From Actinernus sp. WN-2022 (Eukaryota; Cnidaria; Anthozoa; Actiniaria; Actinernidae), in assembly GCA_030867875.1 (NCBI GenBank), contig JAOWCC010000042.1, forward strand, positions 62,001-126,000: 64,000 bases of DNA, written 5' to 3'. Made by a program: the position numbers and the translations under genes. The notes beneath the pieces are model-generated. The model did not search any database, was not told where the DNA came from, and saw nothing but the letters and a program-made list of their open reading frames with translations. Position 1 is the stretch's first letter. Every line of letters begins with the position of its first letter. Positions 1 through 11,158 of the stretch are shown piece by piece.

Positions 1-1164
1 ATGTCTTCCCCAAGGGGAGTGGGGTTATAGAATATTTATCACACTGAAGTCTATTATACAATCATGTACAGTACTTGCACTGAGCTGAATTGATTATTTA
101 TAAGGATTTAAGACTTCATTTATGAAGTCATATACCAGGGCTTTCCAGGGGGTTATTTATCAAATAAAAGATGGTTCTCCGTGTTCTATACTAAAATAAT
201 GCACGCTCAAGGTCTTCGTTGCAAATCAGGGATGTGGCTTATCTGCGAGAACATCTGGAAAGGTCCAATAAATTTTCATAAATTAAAGTTTCTAAAAAAA
301 CAGATTGATTAAAACTATACAAAACAAAAAGAAAGGAAGCACTGATCATCACTTTTGCAAGCTTGGTGGCTCCTAAAAGAGCCATATGTGTTGTCTGTTT
401 CTTGTTTGTTACTTGTTACGGACCCCTTAGCTTGTTCTGTTAATTTTATCTTCTTCATCAAAATTTCTTTTAAGCGGTTAACACTTGCTTTTCTCAACCA
501 ACTAAATGTCACCAGACACAGAATCTCCATTCCGCCGCAAAGCTTTTTGCAGTGTCACCATTTCTGTGAGCGAGAAAATACCACACTATTTTGGAGTACT
601 CACGTGGTCTAAAGAGCTTCAAGTGTCCAGTTTTCTTTCTTCCGATAAAATGCGTTGTTACTAAGCTTTGATGAACACGAGCATGCGCGAGCATGTTTTT
701 GTTGACATGAAATTCAGGACTACATTCAGCTAACAATCGACCTTGGACGAAAATGTACTGTCAAGCAAAATGCTATGGAAAGTTCTATTGTATATGATTG
801 TGTAAGTAAATAGACATGAAGTTTAAACACTTTCAAATCTAACATTTTGGGTAAAACTTGTTGAAAGTTCGATGAGGCAAGGAAGGTGTCATGCAGCTTT
901 CTAATCTTGATTTTACTTTCAAACCTTTTCTCTCCAAAATTTGGGCTTCTAATCTCGGGGTGCAGCTTGTCTGTGAGTGTGGCTTATCTGCTGGTGTTTA
1001 CAGTATTTTGTTATAGGACATGGGAGAACCATCTTCTATTTGTTCTATTAATAATATAAAATTTGATCTATGTGGAAAGAAATGCTGGAGCTTGCATTTA
1101 TATAAGGAAATCAAGCACTATGAGTTGCCAATGAAATTGCACATTCTTAGAATGCTCCTGTAAT

Positions 1165-1304
1165 TGAAGGGATGTGTGCAAAAAGGGCGTAAGTGATTCT
1201 TGATCACATTCTAAATTCTCTCTTGGGAAACAAAGAAATTGAAGGAGAATTTACAATGTGATCAAGACTAAGTCACTTACGCCCTTTTTGCACACAACCC
1301 TTCC
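1165..1304. repeat. Inverted-repeat MITE-like element
   Basis: Arms of about 50 bases (gtgtgcaaaaagggcgtaag on the left and its complement on the right) flank a short AT-rich loop. It lies in an upstream GTF2F1 intron. No target duplication was read. The surrounding 1-2056 otherwise shows no exon of the gene. Confidence 0.75.
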
Positions 1305-1435
1305 ATTTGTCTAGCCTACATGTACATGTATCTAACCACATTAAATTTGGCTGTTTGGCATCCTTGGGGATGCAAATCTAAAATTGTATAAATCTGATGC
1401 AGAAGGCAGAGGTAACAATATCATTAATGGTTACA

Positions 1436-1593
1436 TGTACTACAACTACCAGAGGTTTTGCATGGCATCTTACAATAAATCCTCAAATTTACAGTAAACA
1501 AATCTTGGTATTCTCAGAAGACTTAGAAAATCTGAATAAGATAGAGAATTTGAAAAGGATTCTGGTACAATGTTGTTGTAGTCAAATGATGCC
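1436..1593. repeat. MITE, TACTACAACTACCAGA family, copy 1
   Basis: The ends tactacaactaccaga and ttctggtacaa..ttgtagt are inverted. The interior shares tttgaaaaggattctggta with the copy at 50594-50760, so the two are members of one family at opposite ends of the window. Confidence 0.6.
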
Positions 1594-1904
1594 ATGTACA
1601 TGTATTAAATGACTTATTAGAGTGTATTTTGTGTGAGTGAACAAGTTACGGCAATGACCTATCAAGTTACAGCAATGGCATATCATACAGCACAGTTACT
1701 GTATGATATGCTGTGACTTATAAATGGTTTCCCATTGTTTTTGTCTTTCTGATCCAATCAAATTACAGAGTTACGGTACAGTAAGTGACAGTATGGTTAT
1801 GGTAAGTAAGGTTACAGACATGCCTTAAAAGAAATCTGCTCTATTGTAATTGTAACACAGTGTTTTGCTTTAAAGCTGAATGCCAATCAGGATTAGTGTT
1901 TGCA

Positions 1905-2013
1905 AGCCCATGTTTACATTTGAACAATAGAAAACCGTTACAATCGCCATTTTCGTACTGTACGAAAATGGCGATTGTAACGGTTTTATATTGTTCAAAT
2001 GTAAACCAGGGCT
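1905..2013. repeat. Near-perfect 109-bp palindrome before a splice acceptor
   Basis: The two arms (catttgaacaatagaaaacc.. and its complement) meet with essentially no loop at about 1958. There are only a few mismatches. It lies 43 bases upstream of the acceptor of the GTF2F1 exon at 2057. Confidence 0.85.
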
Positions 2014-2056
2014 CGAAAAGCAATAATTCTGTTTGGAATTCTTTAACATTCTCTAG

Positions 2057-2357
2057 GTATACAGGAAAGAAGGAAGCTGGGATAAATGATAATTCAAATT
2101 ATTACATCCTAACACAGTGTCCTGATGGAGCATTTGAGGCTGTTCCTGTCGACTCGTGGTATAATTTTACTCCAAATATAAATTATCAGACATTAACAGC
2201 TGATGAGGCTGAAGAAGAATTTAATCGGCGAGACAAAGCAGTTAATTTCTTTTCCTTGATGGTTAAGAAAAGACTGCAAAACAAGGTTGAAGGGGAAGGT
2301 AGCGATGATGTAAAGGATAGGAAGCTGTCCAAGCTGTCTAGCTTGTCATCTAACATG
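2057..2357 (+). CDS. GTF2F1: GTF2F1 exon: end of N-terminal domain
   Basis: The acceptor ctctag ends at 2056 and the donor gtaaac starts at 2358. The exon opens with one base completing a codon and closes in phase 0. It encodes YTGKKEAGINDNSNYYILTQ and onward, which matches the conserved RAP74 stretch after the first beta-barrel strands, then an alpha-helical EAEEEFNRRDK segment. A long palindrome ends only about 43 bases upstream of the acceptor. Confidence 0.93.
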
Positions 2358-5300
2358 GTAAACAACCTTGCAGTTTAATTCCAATCAGACACATGTACAT
2401 GTAACTTTACTTATCTTCACGTTTTTGCATGTTTTGTATTAATTAAGGCTATTTATGTATGGAAGCTGGCTTGGCATAGTGGTAAGTGTGGCTTGGGTTT
2501 GATTCCTAGTTTTATTAAGAGTCTAACTCTTTGCAGTGAAAGTTGGCTTCATTGGTTTCATGTTGTAACACTACTTAGCAAATAGATGTCATTTTGTTGT
2601 GCATCTGTCATCATATTCAGGAGCGTAGCTGCCTTTAAACTGCATATGAGCCTTCCTGCAATTTTCATAGCTATGAATCTCAGAAAAGTTTTGAGTACTC
2701 CTGCGAAGAATTTCTTGGTTTACAGAGAATACTCTATCTTCTACGCTTGTTTGAAATCGTGGAAACGTGACCTTTCCTGACCCATGACCGCGTAAGTAAA
2801 AGCCTGGGTCGATACCTCGGTCGACGTCATCTCATTAATGCATTATTCTCCATGGCACCTTTCTATCACAACAACATCAATTTTTAGATAACATACACAG
2901 TTTATGAGCCGTTAGTAAAGGTAAACGTCATATTAGTGAAAATTGTAAGTTTTTATTCAAATTGTTGCAAAGTTGAATTAATTAAATGACGTCTACCGAG
3001 GTATCGACCCAGGCTTTTACTTACGCGGTCATGGGTCATGGGTCAGGAAAGGTCACGTTTCCACGTTTCCACGATTTCAAACAAGCGTAGAAGATAGAGT
3101 ATTCTCTGTAAACCAAAAAATTATTCGCAGGGGTACTCGAAACTTTCCTGAGATTCATCGCTATGAAAATTGCACTAAGGCTCATATGCACTTTAAGCCA
3201 TTAAGCCTGGACTTAAAAGGAATATTGGTGATTTTTTTTTTTTTGCTGTAGCAGTGAATTTTTTCTGTTTTGTATAACTTTTTTTTGAAACTCTAACCCT
3301 TGAGTGAGCATGGGGGATATGCTCTTGATTTAGGTTGATTCTCGAGGAAATATTGCATTGAAAACACTGGAAGTAGTGTTTCAGAGCTTGTAAATTTCAA
3401 AAAATTTCCAGACCCCCCTATTAGCTTGCGCCTTCAGCACTCGTTTGGCTTGTACCTTCAGGGTTAATAAAGAGAAAAAATGGCTGGCTACGCCCCTCAT
3501 TGATGCACATATGATATCGCAGTGCGACAAGAACAAACAAAATTATACACCACTAGATACATTTGAGCAGTGTAACTGTTGTTCTTGTCATCGACAGTAT
3601 ACATGTATAAGAGGACAAATGCATCATTGGCAGCTACATGTAAAATGACATATTTGTTGTAAACGTATATTCTAATACGCTACATGTAATAAGGGTTGGT
3701 GTGTCCATGTGTAACACTCATACCATGGCCACTCCGAGCTGTGGAGGTTCCATGGGTCCCTGCTTTCCACGGGTCCCTGCTAGTAATACAATAATTAGCT
3801 AAAAAGAATACATGTATGTTTCGCATGAAATCATTTCCTACTCTAATAACACATGGCTATTGACCAATCAGAGCATGTTTTGCACTAGTCTATAAAAAAA
3901 TATTTATACATTGTAAATGTATGTTTTTATGGCATGCAACTACTACCGGTAAGTGAAATTTCTTCCTCACCTTTTTCCCCACAGAGAATTCATGATGATG
4001 ATCTATCAATGTCTGATGACGACGATGATGATGATGACAATGATGATGGGGGAAAAGTGAAGACAGAAAAAGATACTGGTACATGTCCATAGGAAGCCAG
4101 ATATCTTTGATTATTATAACAATACAGAGCCAAAAGGCAGTTACAGTGTGACTACTGAAACCAGGGCCACTTACATGTAGATAACGAGGATCAATTACAT
4201 TGCAAAATGAAAACAAAGAATTCCAACTTACATTTAATGGAGCCAATCAGTGTTGATTACAAGGCAATAGTATTTTTTCTTGCTCATGCTTCAATCTGGT
4301 AAGAGGTGAATTTGGTCAACTTAAGTTCTGAAGTCAAGGTCTTTTGAATGAAGAAAATCGCATGGATAAGCTATGATTTACACTTTGGAATGCTTTTTTG
4401 TCATTTTGCAATGTGTTTAGTTCTTGTTATCTAAGTGGCCTATCACCGTAATAGACTGCTTTCTTGTGGGCATTGGTGGTTTATAGTAGTATTGGTATCA
4501 CATTTATCCACACCCCACTGTACATGCTGTACTTACAGAAAAATCTGTCAAGCAAAAGGGTAAAGGTAAAGGCCCCGCAAAGACGAAGAGAGGCTCAGAC
4601 GATGAGAGTGATGCATCATCAGAAGAGGATGGATACTTTGATTCCAAGGAAGTGGACTACATGTCGGATACGTCATCATCTTCAGGTACACACTGTCAGG
4701 GCTTTCAGTAGAACCCGGTGTCGTAGGGATTTCGCCCCCCCCAGGGATCTCGCCCTCCCCCTCCCCCGGGGGGGCGAGATCACTAGGGATTTCACCCCCC
4801 CTTAGGGATCTCGCCCCCCCAGTGTAAACAGACTAAGCTGGGGATTTCGTCCCCCCCCCCCCCCCTCCAATTCTCTCGTACTACAAGCAAGCTCGTTCGA
4901 CGTTGCTTTAGCTAAAAACAGCTTTCGTGATCCAATTGATGTCATACTCGTACTCGTTCGCTGTATTCACTCGTTGGATATCAAGTCTTAGATACATTTC
5001 ATAAACGTTTATCTTCGATCGTAATTCTTTTGGTGAAGACTTGATATTTTGAAATAAGAATTGGACGCATTTCAACTTTATCCGTGCATGTTGAAACAAA
5101 CAACCAAATAGAAACAAGCAAACTGCTCATATAACAATTTTATTTAAACAATTAAAGTGATATATACACAGTTATTTAAATGTGGCAAGCGTGGGTTTAC
5201 AAATGAGTGACTATAGGAAACATTGCGGAGTCACTAAAAACTGAGGTAGAACTATTAATATGATTTGTTTGCTATTTAAACAGTTGGGTTAGTTGCTCTT

Positions 5301-8300
5301 TTAATTCTCCAATTAGACTGTGAGCTTTGTGAAAAATAAACGAGTCAGGCCCATGCAGGATAACAAATGTTTTTGTCAATCCAAAGAAATCCCGCCTCTT
5401 TGTTTTGGGCGCGCTTGGTTTTTAATACAGGCACAAGCACGACTTGTAAAATAGTGTAACAGATGAACAGCAACATTTTTGTTCGAATAAGACGAATACC
5501 ATTGCTTCTAGTGACATATATTAAAGGAGGGTCTGAATGGGGGGGGTCTATATGTCAGTTGTCAGTTAAAATTTTGGTCATTTGTCAGTTGTCAGTTAGC
5601 CCTAGTTAATCATTACTAGAGCAAATTTACAATGTTTGACCCACAAAAACCAAATTTGTCAGTTGTCAGTTAGTTTTCCGTTGTCAGTTGTCAGTAAAAA
5701 AATCGTCAGTTGTCAGTTATTTTCAAGGCCGTTTGTCAGTAGTCAGTTAACCCCATTCAGACCCTCTTAAAGTTCATGTTCACTCAGCAAATCGTTAGGA
5801 GGGGGGGGGGGGCGAAATCCCTGAGGGGGGACCAGTGAGGGGGGCGAGATCACTAGGGATCTCGCCCCCGGGGGGGGTGAGATTACGGGGGGGCGAAATC
5901 CCTGGGACACCGGCTCCCGTCGGAGCTCCGTCGGCTACTTGTCCTCATACACCTGCCTACTCTGTTTGTCACTGCTGATAAAACTATTGAAATAGAGCAA
6001 ATACAGACAAGTACTGTTCTTTCATGGCCGCCTACTCAAAAAGTTATAATTTAAAGCCCCAACTGTATACATGGGTCTGAATGGACATGTGGACTGGGCA
6101 GCACTCCTTCCACCTCTTCTTGAAGTGCTTGATCAACTTTGCATCTTATTGAGTTGTGAATTAGAATATTGTACTCTCCTATTGGTTAAAAAGGCATGCC
6201 TCATCAGACCGTTTATACTGTATCTTAGCTGTTATGTGACCTCTAAAAAGCAGTTTCAAAATTCAGATCATTGCCAAATCCTGAGTCAAGATCACAAGAA
6301 TAGCTGATAAATTATTACAGTGGCATCTACAAATAGCAGTTTCTGCGGTATTGACCCGAACGCCTCACTTCGATGTAATGAAGCACTATTCAAACTGTAT
6401 CTCAATATATGCAAGAATGATAGTTTCAATGGCGCTTCATTACATTTGGGTCAATACCGCTGAAACTTCTATTCGCATATTAGCTATTAAAGTACATGCA
6501 ACTTTATTCTTCTTCTTTATCCTTATTTTCTGTAGAGGAAGAACTCAAAGTAGAAACCTCAAAACCTGCTGCAAAAGATGACCTTAATGTCGAGTCTAGT
6601 GAGAGCGAGGAGGATGCAGAACTTACCAACGCCGGTAGGGACATTAAGAAGATGCTTGAAAAGGACCAGGGTGAGGGGGGCTCATCTGAAGAGGAGGATG
6701 AGGACCCTGACGCTGATGACGTCAGAGGTCCCTCGGCACTCTTCTTACAAGGTAAGGTCCTTGGTGATACCTCCACCCCCCAGAAAAAGGTATATTTCAT
6801 ATTTCCGAAGAACCTCTCAGTAATAGACCAGATCGCGGTTAATTCCGACATTCTGAAAGGGGTGCAAACATGGCGCGAAATACAGTGTTTGTATGGGAAT
6901 CCGATGCCAAATAATTTCCGTAAAATCGAATTTCTGAAATATTCAGTGTCTGCAAACTTAGATACATGTACCAGGTAAAAGATTAACTGCTGGGAAGCGT
7001 GCAATCGTGTTTTCAGGTTTCCATACATTTGTCTGTAACGTTTCCCGTGGACTTTGACTCGTTGTTACAGACAAGTATATAGCAAACTGAAAACACGATT
7101 GCACGCTTCCCAGCAAAGCTACATGCCTCAAATTTTGATCAGTTAATCTTTTACCTGGTATCTTAAGTTGGCAGACAGTGAATATTTCAGAAATTTGATT
7201 TTACGGAAATTATTTGGCATCGTATTCCCATACAAACACTGTATTTCGCGCCCTTTCAAAATGTCGGAATTAACCGCGATATGGTCTAAAGGCCATTCGC
7301 TCTGTCTTCATTTGACTACAGCTACCAGCATCTCGGTATATACTTCATGGTAGTGTTTCGTTCCATATAGGCCCCCTGCATAATACTGTAAAACAGTAGA
7401 GAAAATGATTATGCAGGGATACTACATGTATATGGAACGAAACACTACCATGAAGTATATACCATCATCTCTTTCCACTGAGAATGGAACTTTTGCAGGA
7501 ATGCAATCACGTGGTTGTACTGGATGGCAAACGAATCTGACGTCATTTATTTTAAGGCACTTGTTCAAAACCTGTTTGTAAATGCTCTTTTCCACCTCCA
7601 ATCGATTGGCGATCTTTGTAAAACTGTTTCAAGATTGTTCGCCATCCAGTAAAGCCTTTCCCTTCGGATCACGAGCGCAATTATTGAAGTGACATATCTG
7701 CACGTGAATCTTTCCTGCAAAAGGCCTATACCAAGACAATCATGCATGTCTAAATTACAGAAAGAATCCGTGTAAATGTTTTTGACATTTGCAGTATGTG
7801 ATATCATAGTGCCTATTAACTGCGAGTAATATCCACTCGAATCTTTCCCATGTTTTATAAAAAGTCTCATATTTTCTCCAGTATACCTGGAAAGCATTTG
7901 CTGGCCGAGTTAATAGGTATTCTTGTCTTTCATCATGAGTAGGGTTATATTTTACGTTTGACAGTCCTTTAGATTTTAATCCTTTTGTGTTGTTGTTTTC
8001 GGTACAGACAAGAGGAAAGGTAAAAAGAAGTCAGGCAGTCGATCAAGTACCGAGTCGAGCAGCAGGTCGTCCACCCCTACTGCAGGGCTGGAGGGTGGGA
8101 CCTCGTCTACAATAACAGCAGCTGCCAGGAAACTCGGTGAAGGGAGACCTGGAACACCAAGTAAGGGTAGCCTGGCAAGAGCCACACACGACTGCAGACA
8201 ACCTTCGTTTTCAATGATTTTTCTAGTATTGAAATGGCGTTACTGTCATGAATTCACTGGAGGGTTCATAGTGTTCACCTTCTCAGCAATTTAAGTAATG

Positions 8301-11158
8301 GTCCAGATAAGAACTGTAGTGTCCACGGCAAGGGATGTTAAAAGGTGTTAATTTAAGTAATGGTCGAGATAAGAACTGTAGTGCTCCACGGCAAGGAATG
8401 TTAAAAGGTGTTAATTTAAGTAATGGTCGAGATAAGAACTGTAGTGCTCCACGGCAAGGAATGTTAAAAGGTGTTAATTTAAGTAATGGTCGAGATAAGA
8501 ACTGTAGTGCTCCACGGCAAGGAATGTTAAAAGGTGTTAATTTAAGTAATGGTCGAGATAAGAACTACAGTGCTCCACGGCAAGGAATGTTAAAAGGTGT
8601 TAATTTAAGTAATGGTCGAGATAAGAACTACAGTGCTCCACGGCAAGGAATGTTAAAAGGTGTTAATTTAAGTAATGGTCGAGATAAGAACTGTAGTGCT
8701 CCACGGCAAGGAATGTTAAAAGGTGTTAATTTAAGTAATGGTCGAGATAAGAACTACAGTGCTCCACGGCAAGGAATGTTAAAAGGTGTTAATTTAAGTA
8801 ATGGTCGAGATAAGAACTGTAGTGCTCCACGGCAAGGAATGTTAAAAGGTGTTAATTTAAGTAATGGTCGAGATAAGAACTACAGTGCTCCACGGCAAGG
8901 AATGTTAAAAGGTGTTAATTTAAGTAATGGTCGAGATAAGAACTGTAGTGCTCCACGGCAAGGAATGTTAAAAGGTGTTAATTTAAGTAATGGTCGAGAT
9001 AAGAACTACAGTGCTCCACGGCAAGGAATGTTAAAAGGTGTTAATTTAAGTAATGGTCGAGATAAGAACTGTAGTGCTCCACGGCAAGGAATGTTAAAAG
9101 GTGTTAATTTAAGTAATGGTCGAGATAAGAACTACAGTGCTCCACGGCAAGGAATGTTAAAAGGTGTTAATTTAAGTAATGGTCGAGATAAGAACTGTAG
9201 TGCTCCACGGCAAGGAATGTTAAAAGGTGTTAATTTAAGTAATGGTCGAGATAAGAACTACAGTGCTCCACGGCAAGGAATGTTAAAAGGTGTTAATTTA
9301 AGTAATGGTCGAGATAAGAACTGTAGTGCTCCACGGCAAGGAATGTTAAAAGGTGTTAATTTAAGTAATGGTCGAGATAAGAACTGTAGTGCTCCACGGC
9401 AAGGAATGTTAAAAGGTGTTAATTTAAGTAATGGTCGAGATAAGAACTACAGTGCTCCACGGCAAGGAATGTTAAAAGGTGTTAATTTAAGTAATGGTCG
9501 AGATAAGAACTGTAGTGCTCCACGGCAAGGAATGTTAAAAGGTGTTAATTTAAGTAATGGTCGAGATAAGAACTACAGTGCTCCACGGCAAGGAATGTTA
9601 AAAGGTGTTAATTTAAGTAATGGTCGAGATAAGAACTGTAGTGCTCCACGGCAAGGAATGTTAAAAGGTGTTAATTTAAGTAATGGTCGAGATAAGAACT
9701 ACAGTGCTCCACGGCAAGGAATGTTAAAAGGTGTTAATTTAAGTAATGGTCGAGATAAGAACTACAGTGCTCCACGGCAAGGAATGTTAAAAGGTGTTAA
9801 TTTTCTATTACTCTTTCTCGTAATTTCATTGGTTGATACTTATAAATTCAATAGAAAAAATACGTTCGCGCTCTCCATATTGATTTTTAATTGCACAAAA
9901 TGACTAAGAGAAACCTAGAATTTAATACAACAAAATAGAAACGGGATCGATTTTTTCATTTCATTGACACTTTAAGGCATATTCAAGCAAAATCGTATGT
10001 GGGGGAGGCTCATTGCCTCAGAACAATGGATTCTACAACAGTTCTTATCTGGACCATTACTTAACCGATGATACAAAGTTGTTGCGAACAAATGTTGAAC
10101 CGTGTATCATACCATTTTGAATGTTGAAAGAAGCGAGTCAAGTGGTGAATGGCCGGAATGGAGCATGTCTCTCTTTCCTGCAACATCGTTCATCATGTCG
10201 ACACACTGTTCAACATTTCTTGTCAACAAATGTTGAACCGTGTATCATCGGCTTTACTCTGCTCGTTTTCATATGTACATGTAACAATTACCAATGGAAG
10301 TCAAAGTGCATATTGGTGGTGAATACTTAGCGAGATGCAACATGGTGAATATTTAACAATTTAGACCCGCAGCCCGAATGGGCGACGAGTCGATAGCCCA
10401 TGAGTTAACTCCGTAGCCCACGAGGGCGAGAGGTGTATTTGTTTTAGTATAAACTAACTAGTCGGACAGTAGAAAATAATAGAAAGAAACAAATTGAAGT
10501 TGAAATATTTTTATTATTTCGTGAAAATGCGTGCGGTTTTTCTCTACCATGGGCTATCACAAATAGACCTATAGTACGGTAGCCAATCAGAATGCAGGAT
10601 TTGTAATAGTCCACAAGTTGGTTTATACTAAAGCAATATAGTCTGACCCTCTCGACCACTGATCAGAACGCTGGGATCTCTATGAAACATTTACACTAAA
10701 TGGCTGGTATTTACATCGCAAAATATATGCTAGGTTGCCGTCATTATACAAGTATTGATCTATAAAGTAACAAATTAAAATATCTTTAATTCTAATTGCT
10801 TTCTCTAGCTGGTAAAGGGAAAAAGAGGCCTGCATCTGAGCCGTTCACCAAAAAGGGATTCCACGCCATTAGCGAGAGCCCCGCGGCCAAGAAGCTCCGC
10901 GTATCCCCGGGTCCAAGTTCCGGTACAAGTACTCCGACCTCAAGTGATGATGGGCAGGCGATTTCAGAGGAATCCATTCGACGGTATCTGGCGCGTAAAC
11001 CAATGACGACGAAGGATTTATTACAGAAATTTAAAACCAAACGAACTGGGCTGACTAATGAGCAAACAGTGAAGCTCATTGCGACAATACTTCGGAAGAT
11101 TCAACCGGAACAGAGAACCATTAAAGGGAAGATGTACCTGTCACTCAAGTCGACATAG
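2057..11158 (+). CDS. GTF2F1: TFIIF alpha subunit (RAP74), 3' part, six exons
   Basis: General transcription factor IIF large subunit. With TFIIF beta it binds RNA polymerase II and helps start-site selection, promoter escape and elongation in the nucleus. Coding exons seen: 2057-2357, 3985-4078, 4539-4685, 6536-6751, 8008-8160, 10809-11158. All have GT..AG borders, and the phases (0,1,1,1,1) join without a frame break. The first exon carries the end of the conserved N-terminal dimerisation domain (motifs TQCPDGAFEAVP, WYNFTP, LTADEAEEEF). The next four give the acidic, Ser-rich charged middle (EVDYMSD, SSALFL-like). The last gives the C-terminal winged helix that binds FCP1 in other animals (RRYLARKPMTTKDLLQKF). 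The N-terminal exons are missing because the window starts inside an intron. Family assignment is very secure; exon edges are read by eye. Confidence 0.95.
2634..3197. repeat. DNA-transposon remnant with ~200-bp inverted repeats
   Basis: The left arm (catatgagccttcctgcaat onward) and the right arm ending near 3190 are inverted copies covering about 200 bases each. They include acctttcctgacccatgacc and the gaggtatcgaccc segment. No ORF with transposase features is seen. A related copy at about 13730-13774 plus 15841-16030 is split by a foldback element. Confidence 0.8.
3985..4078 (+). CDS. GTF2F1: GTF2F1 exon: acidic segment
   Basis: Acceptor ttttccccacag, donor gtacat. It starts in phase 0 with RIHDDDLSMSDDD, the counterpart of the RIHDLEDDLEMS segment in vertebrate RAP74, and is then an Asp run from repeated GAT/GAC codons. 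It ends in phase 1. Confidence 0.92.
4539..4685 (+). CDS. GTF2F1: GTF2F1 exon: basic/acidic middle
   Basis: Acceptor ttacag, donor gtacac. It encodes a Lys/Gly-rich run followed by SDDESDASSEEDGYFDSKEV and DYMSDTSSSS. EVDYMSD is a hallmark of animal RAP74. Phase 1 at both ends. A GC-rich inverted-repeat element begins about 29 bases after the exon end. Confidence 0.93.
4714..5914. repeat. GC-rich inverted-repeat element (CCGGTGTC ends)
   Basis: Ends CCGGTGTC..AGGGATTTCGCC at about 4716 and the complement ending at about 5913. Each end carries several copies of the motifs gggatttcgccc and gggatctcgccc. The AT-rich interior contains a second complete element (5527-5766). It sits in a GTF2F1 intron just past a splice donor. 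No coding potential is seen. Confidence 0.7.
5527..5766. mobile_element. 240-bp TIR element with 6-bp TSD (TTAAAG)
   Basis: Ends GAGGGTCTGAATGG and CCATTCAGACCCTC are inverted. It is flanked by direct repeats TTAAAG at 5521-5526 and 5767-5772. The interior is packed with tgtcagttgtcagtta units. Same architecture as the element at 23068-23526. Non-autonomous; no ORF. Confidence 0.85.
6330..6475. repeat. MITE-like hairpin
   Basis: Inverted arms share tgcggtattgaccc and tgtaatgaagc around a short centre. It lies in the GTF2F1 intron just upstream of the 6536 exon. No target duplication was read. Confidence 0.65.
6536..6751 (+). CDS. GTF2F1: GTF2F1 exon: Ser/Glu-rich middle
   Basis: Acceptor tgtag, donor gtaagg. 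It encodes EEELKVETSKPAAKDD, then phospho-acceptor-like SSESEEDAE and SSEEEDEDPDADD runs, ending RGPSALFLQ, which corresponds to the SSALFM region of vertebrate proteins. Phase 1 at both ends. Confidence 0.92.
6826..7292. repeat. Long inverted repeat in GTF2F1 intron
   Basis: Arms of about 200 bases (agaccagatcgcggttaatt.. left, complement ending near 7290) surround a 30-base centre. The right arm carries a ~35-base insertion (acatgcctcaaattttgatc). It starts about 75 bases after the donor of the 6536-6751 exon. Confidence 0.8.
7340..7465. repeat. MITE, TATACTTCATGGTAGTG family, copy 1
   Basis: Inverted ends tatacttcatggtagtgttt and complement, with an inner inverted pair around ctgcataat/attatgcag. 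A second copy at 55078-55187 has the same ends and centre, so this is a dispersed family. Confidence 0.8.
7475..7700. repeat. Fragment of CCAATCGATTG-containing element
   Basis: Contains ccacctccaatcgattg and the flanking tgcaggaatgcaatcacgtgg. The same pieces recur at 19285-19345 and at 54095-54260, in inverted order here. It is a dispersed repeat within the GTF2F1 intron. Confidence 0.5.
8008..8160 (+). CDS. GTF2F1: GTF2F1 exon: basic/Ser-rich linker
   Basis: Acceptor ggtacag, donor gtaagg. It encodes DKRKGKKKSGSRSSTESSSR and then TPTAGLEGGTSSTITAAARKL, matching the SRPGTPS..GGSTSSTLRAAASKL segment of vertebrate RAP74. Phase 1 at both ends. Confidence 0.93.
8289..10066. mobile_element. TIR element whose end expanded into a minisatellite
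   Basis: The sequence ttaagtaatggtccagataa plus gaactgt occurs at about 8292 and, inverted, at about 10039-10065. This gives a 1.77-kb element with matching termini, each bordered by TTAA. The block 8335-9783 between them is 23 tandem units of a 63-bp repeat that itself contains a near copy of the terminus. It lies inside the GTF2F1 intron 8161-10808. No transposase is seen. Confidence 0.7.
8335..9783 (+). repeat. 63-bp minisatellite, 23 units
   Basis: Period 63 bases with almost no divergence, beginning atgttaaaaggtgttaattt. Units come in two forms that differ only at gaactGTagtg versus gaactACagtg, and the forms alternate strictly through the central units (6-16). Because 63 is a multiple of three and no stop falls in one frame, the array reads as an open frame of 21-residue repeats. 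It is intronic and is judged non-coding. Confidence 0.95.
10350..10640. repeat. MITE, copy 1 of a pair with 17668-17935
   Basis: Shares long near-identical stretches (agacccgcagcccgaatggg, aactagtcggacagtagaaa, gtacggtagccaatcagaat) with 17668-17935. Its ends ttgttttagtataaactaac and ggtttatactaaagcaat are partly inverted. Confidence 0.75.
10809..11158 (+). CDS. GTF2F1: GTF2F1 terminal exon: winged helix
   Basis: Acceptor ttctctag; stop codon TAG at 11156-11158. It encodes the linker (ESPAAKKLRVSPG) and the complete C-terminal winged-helix domain (EESIRRYLARKPMTTKDLL, KTKRTGLTNEQTVKLIATIL, ending KMYLSLKST). The last codons and stop are part of a local tandem duplication that continues into the 3' UTR. 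Confidence 0.95.

Noticed and set aside
2470..2510. tRNA-like ggcatagtggtaag..gggtttgattccta
   Set aside because: A and B boxes are too close for a tRNA and no stems form. Probably a degraded SINE fragment. A similar weak tRNA-like stretch at 29440-29495 (minus) was also left out.
8335..9903. A 522-codon open frame of 21-residue repeats (MLKGVNLSNGRDKN..)
   Set aside because: It is a 63-bp minisatellite inside a GTF2F1 intron. The frame stays open only because the period is a multiple of three and no stop lies in the unit. Units are identical at the DNA level, including synonymous positions, and the run continues into unrelated AT-rich sequence.
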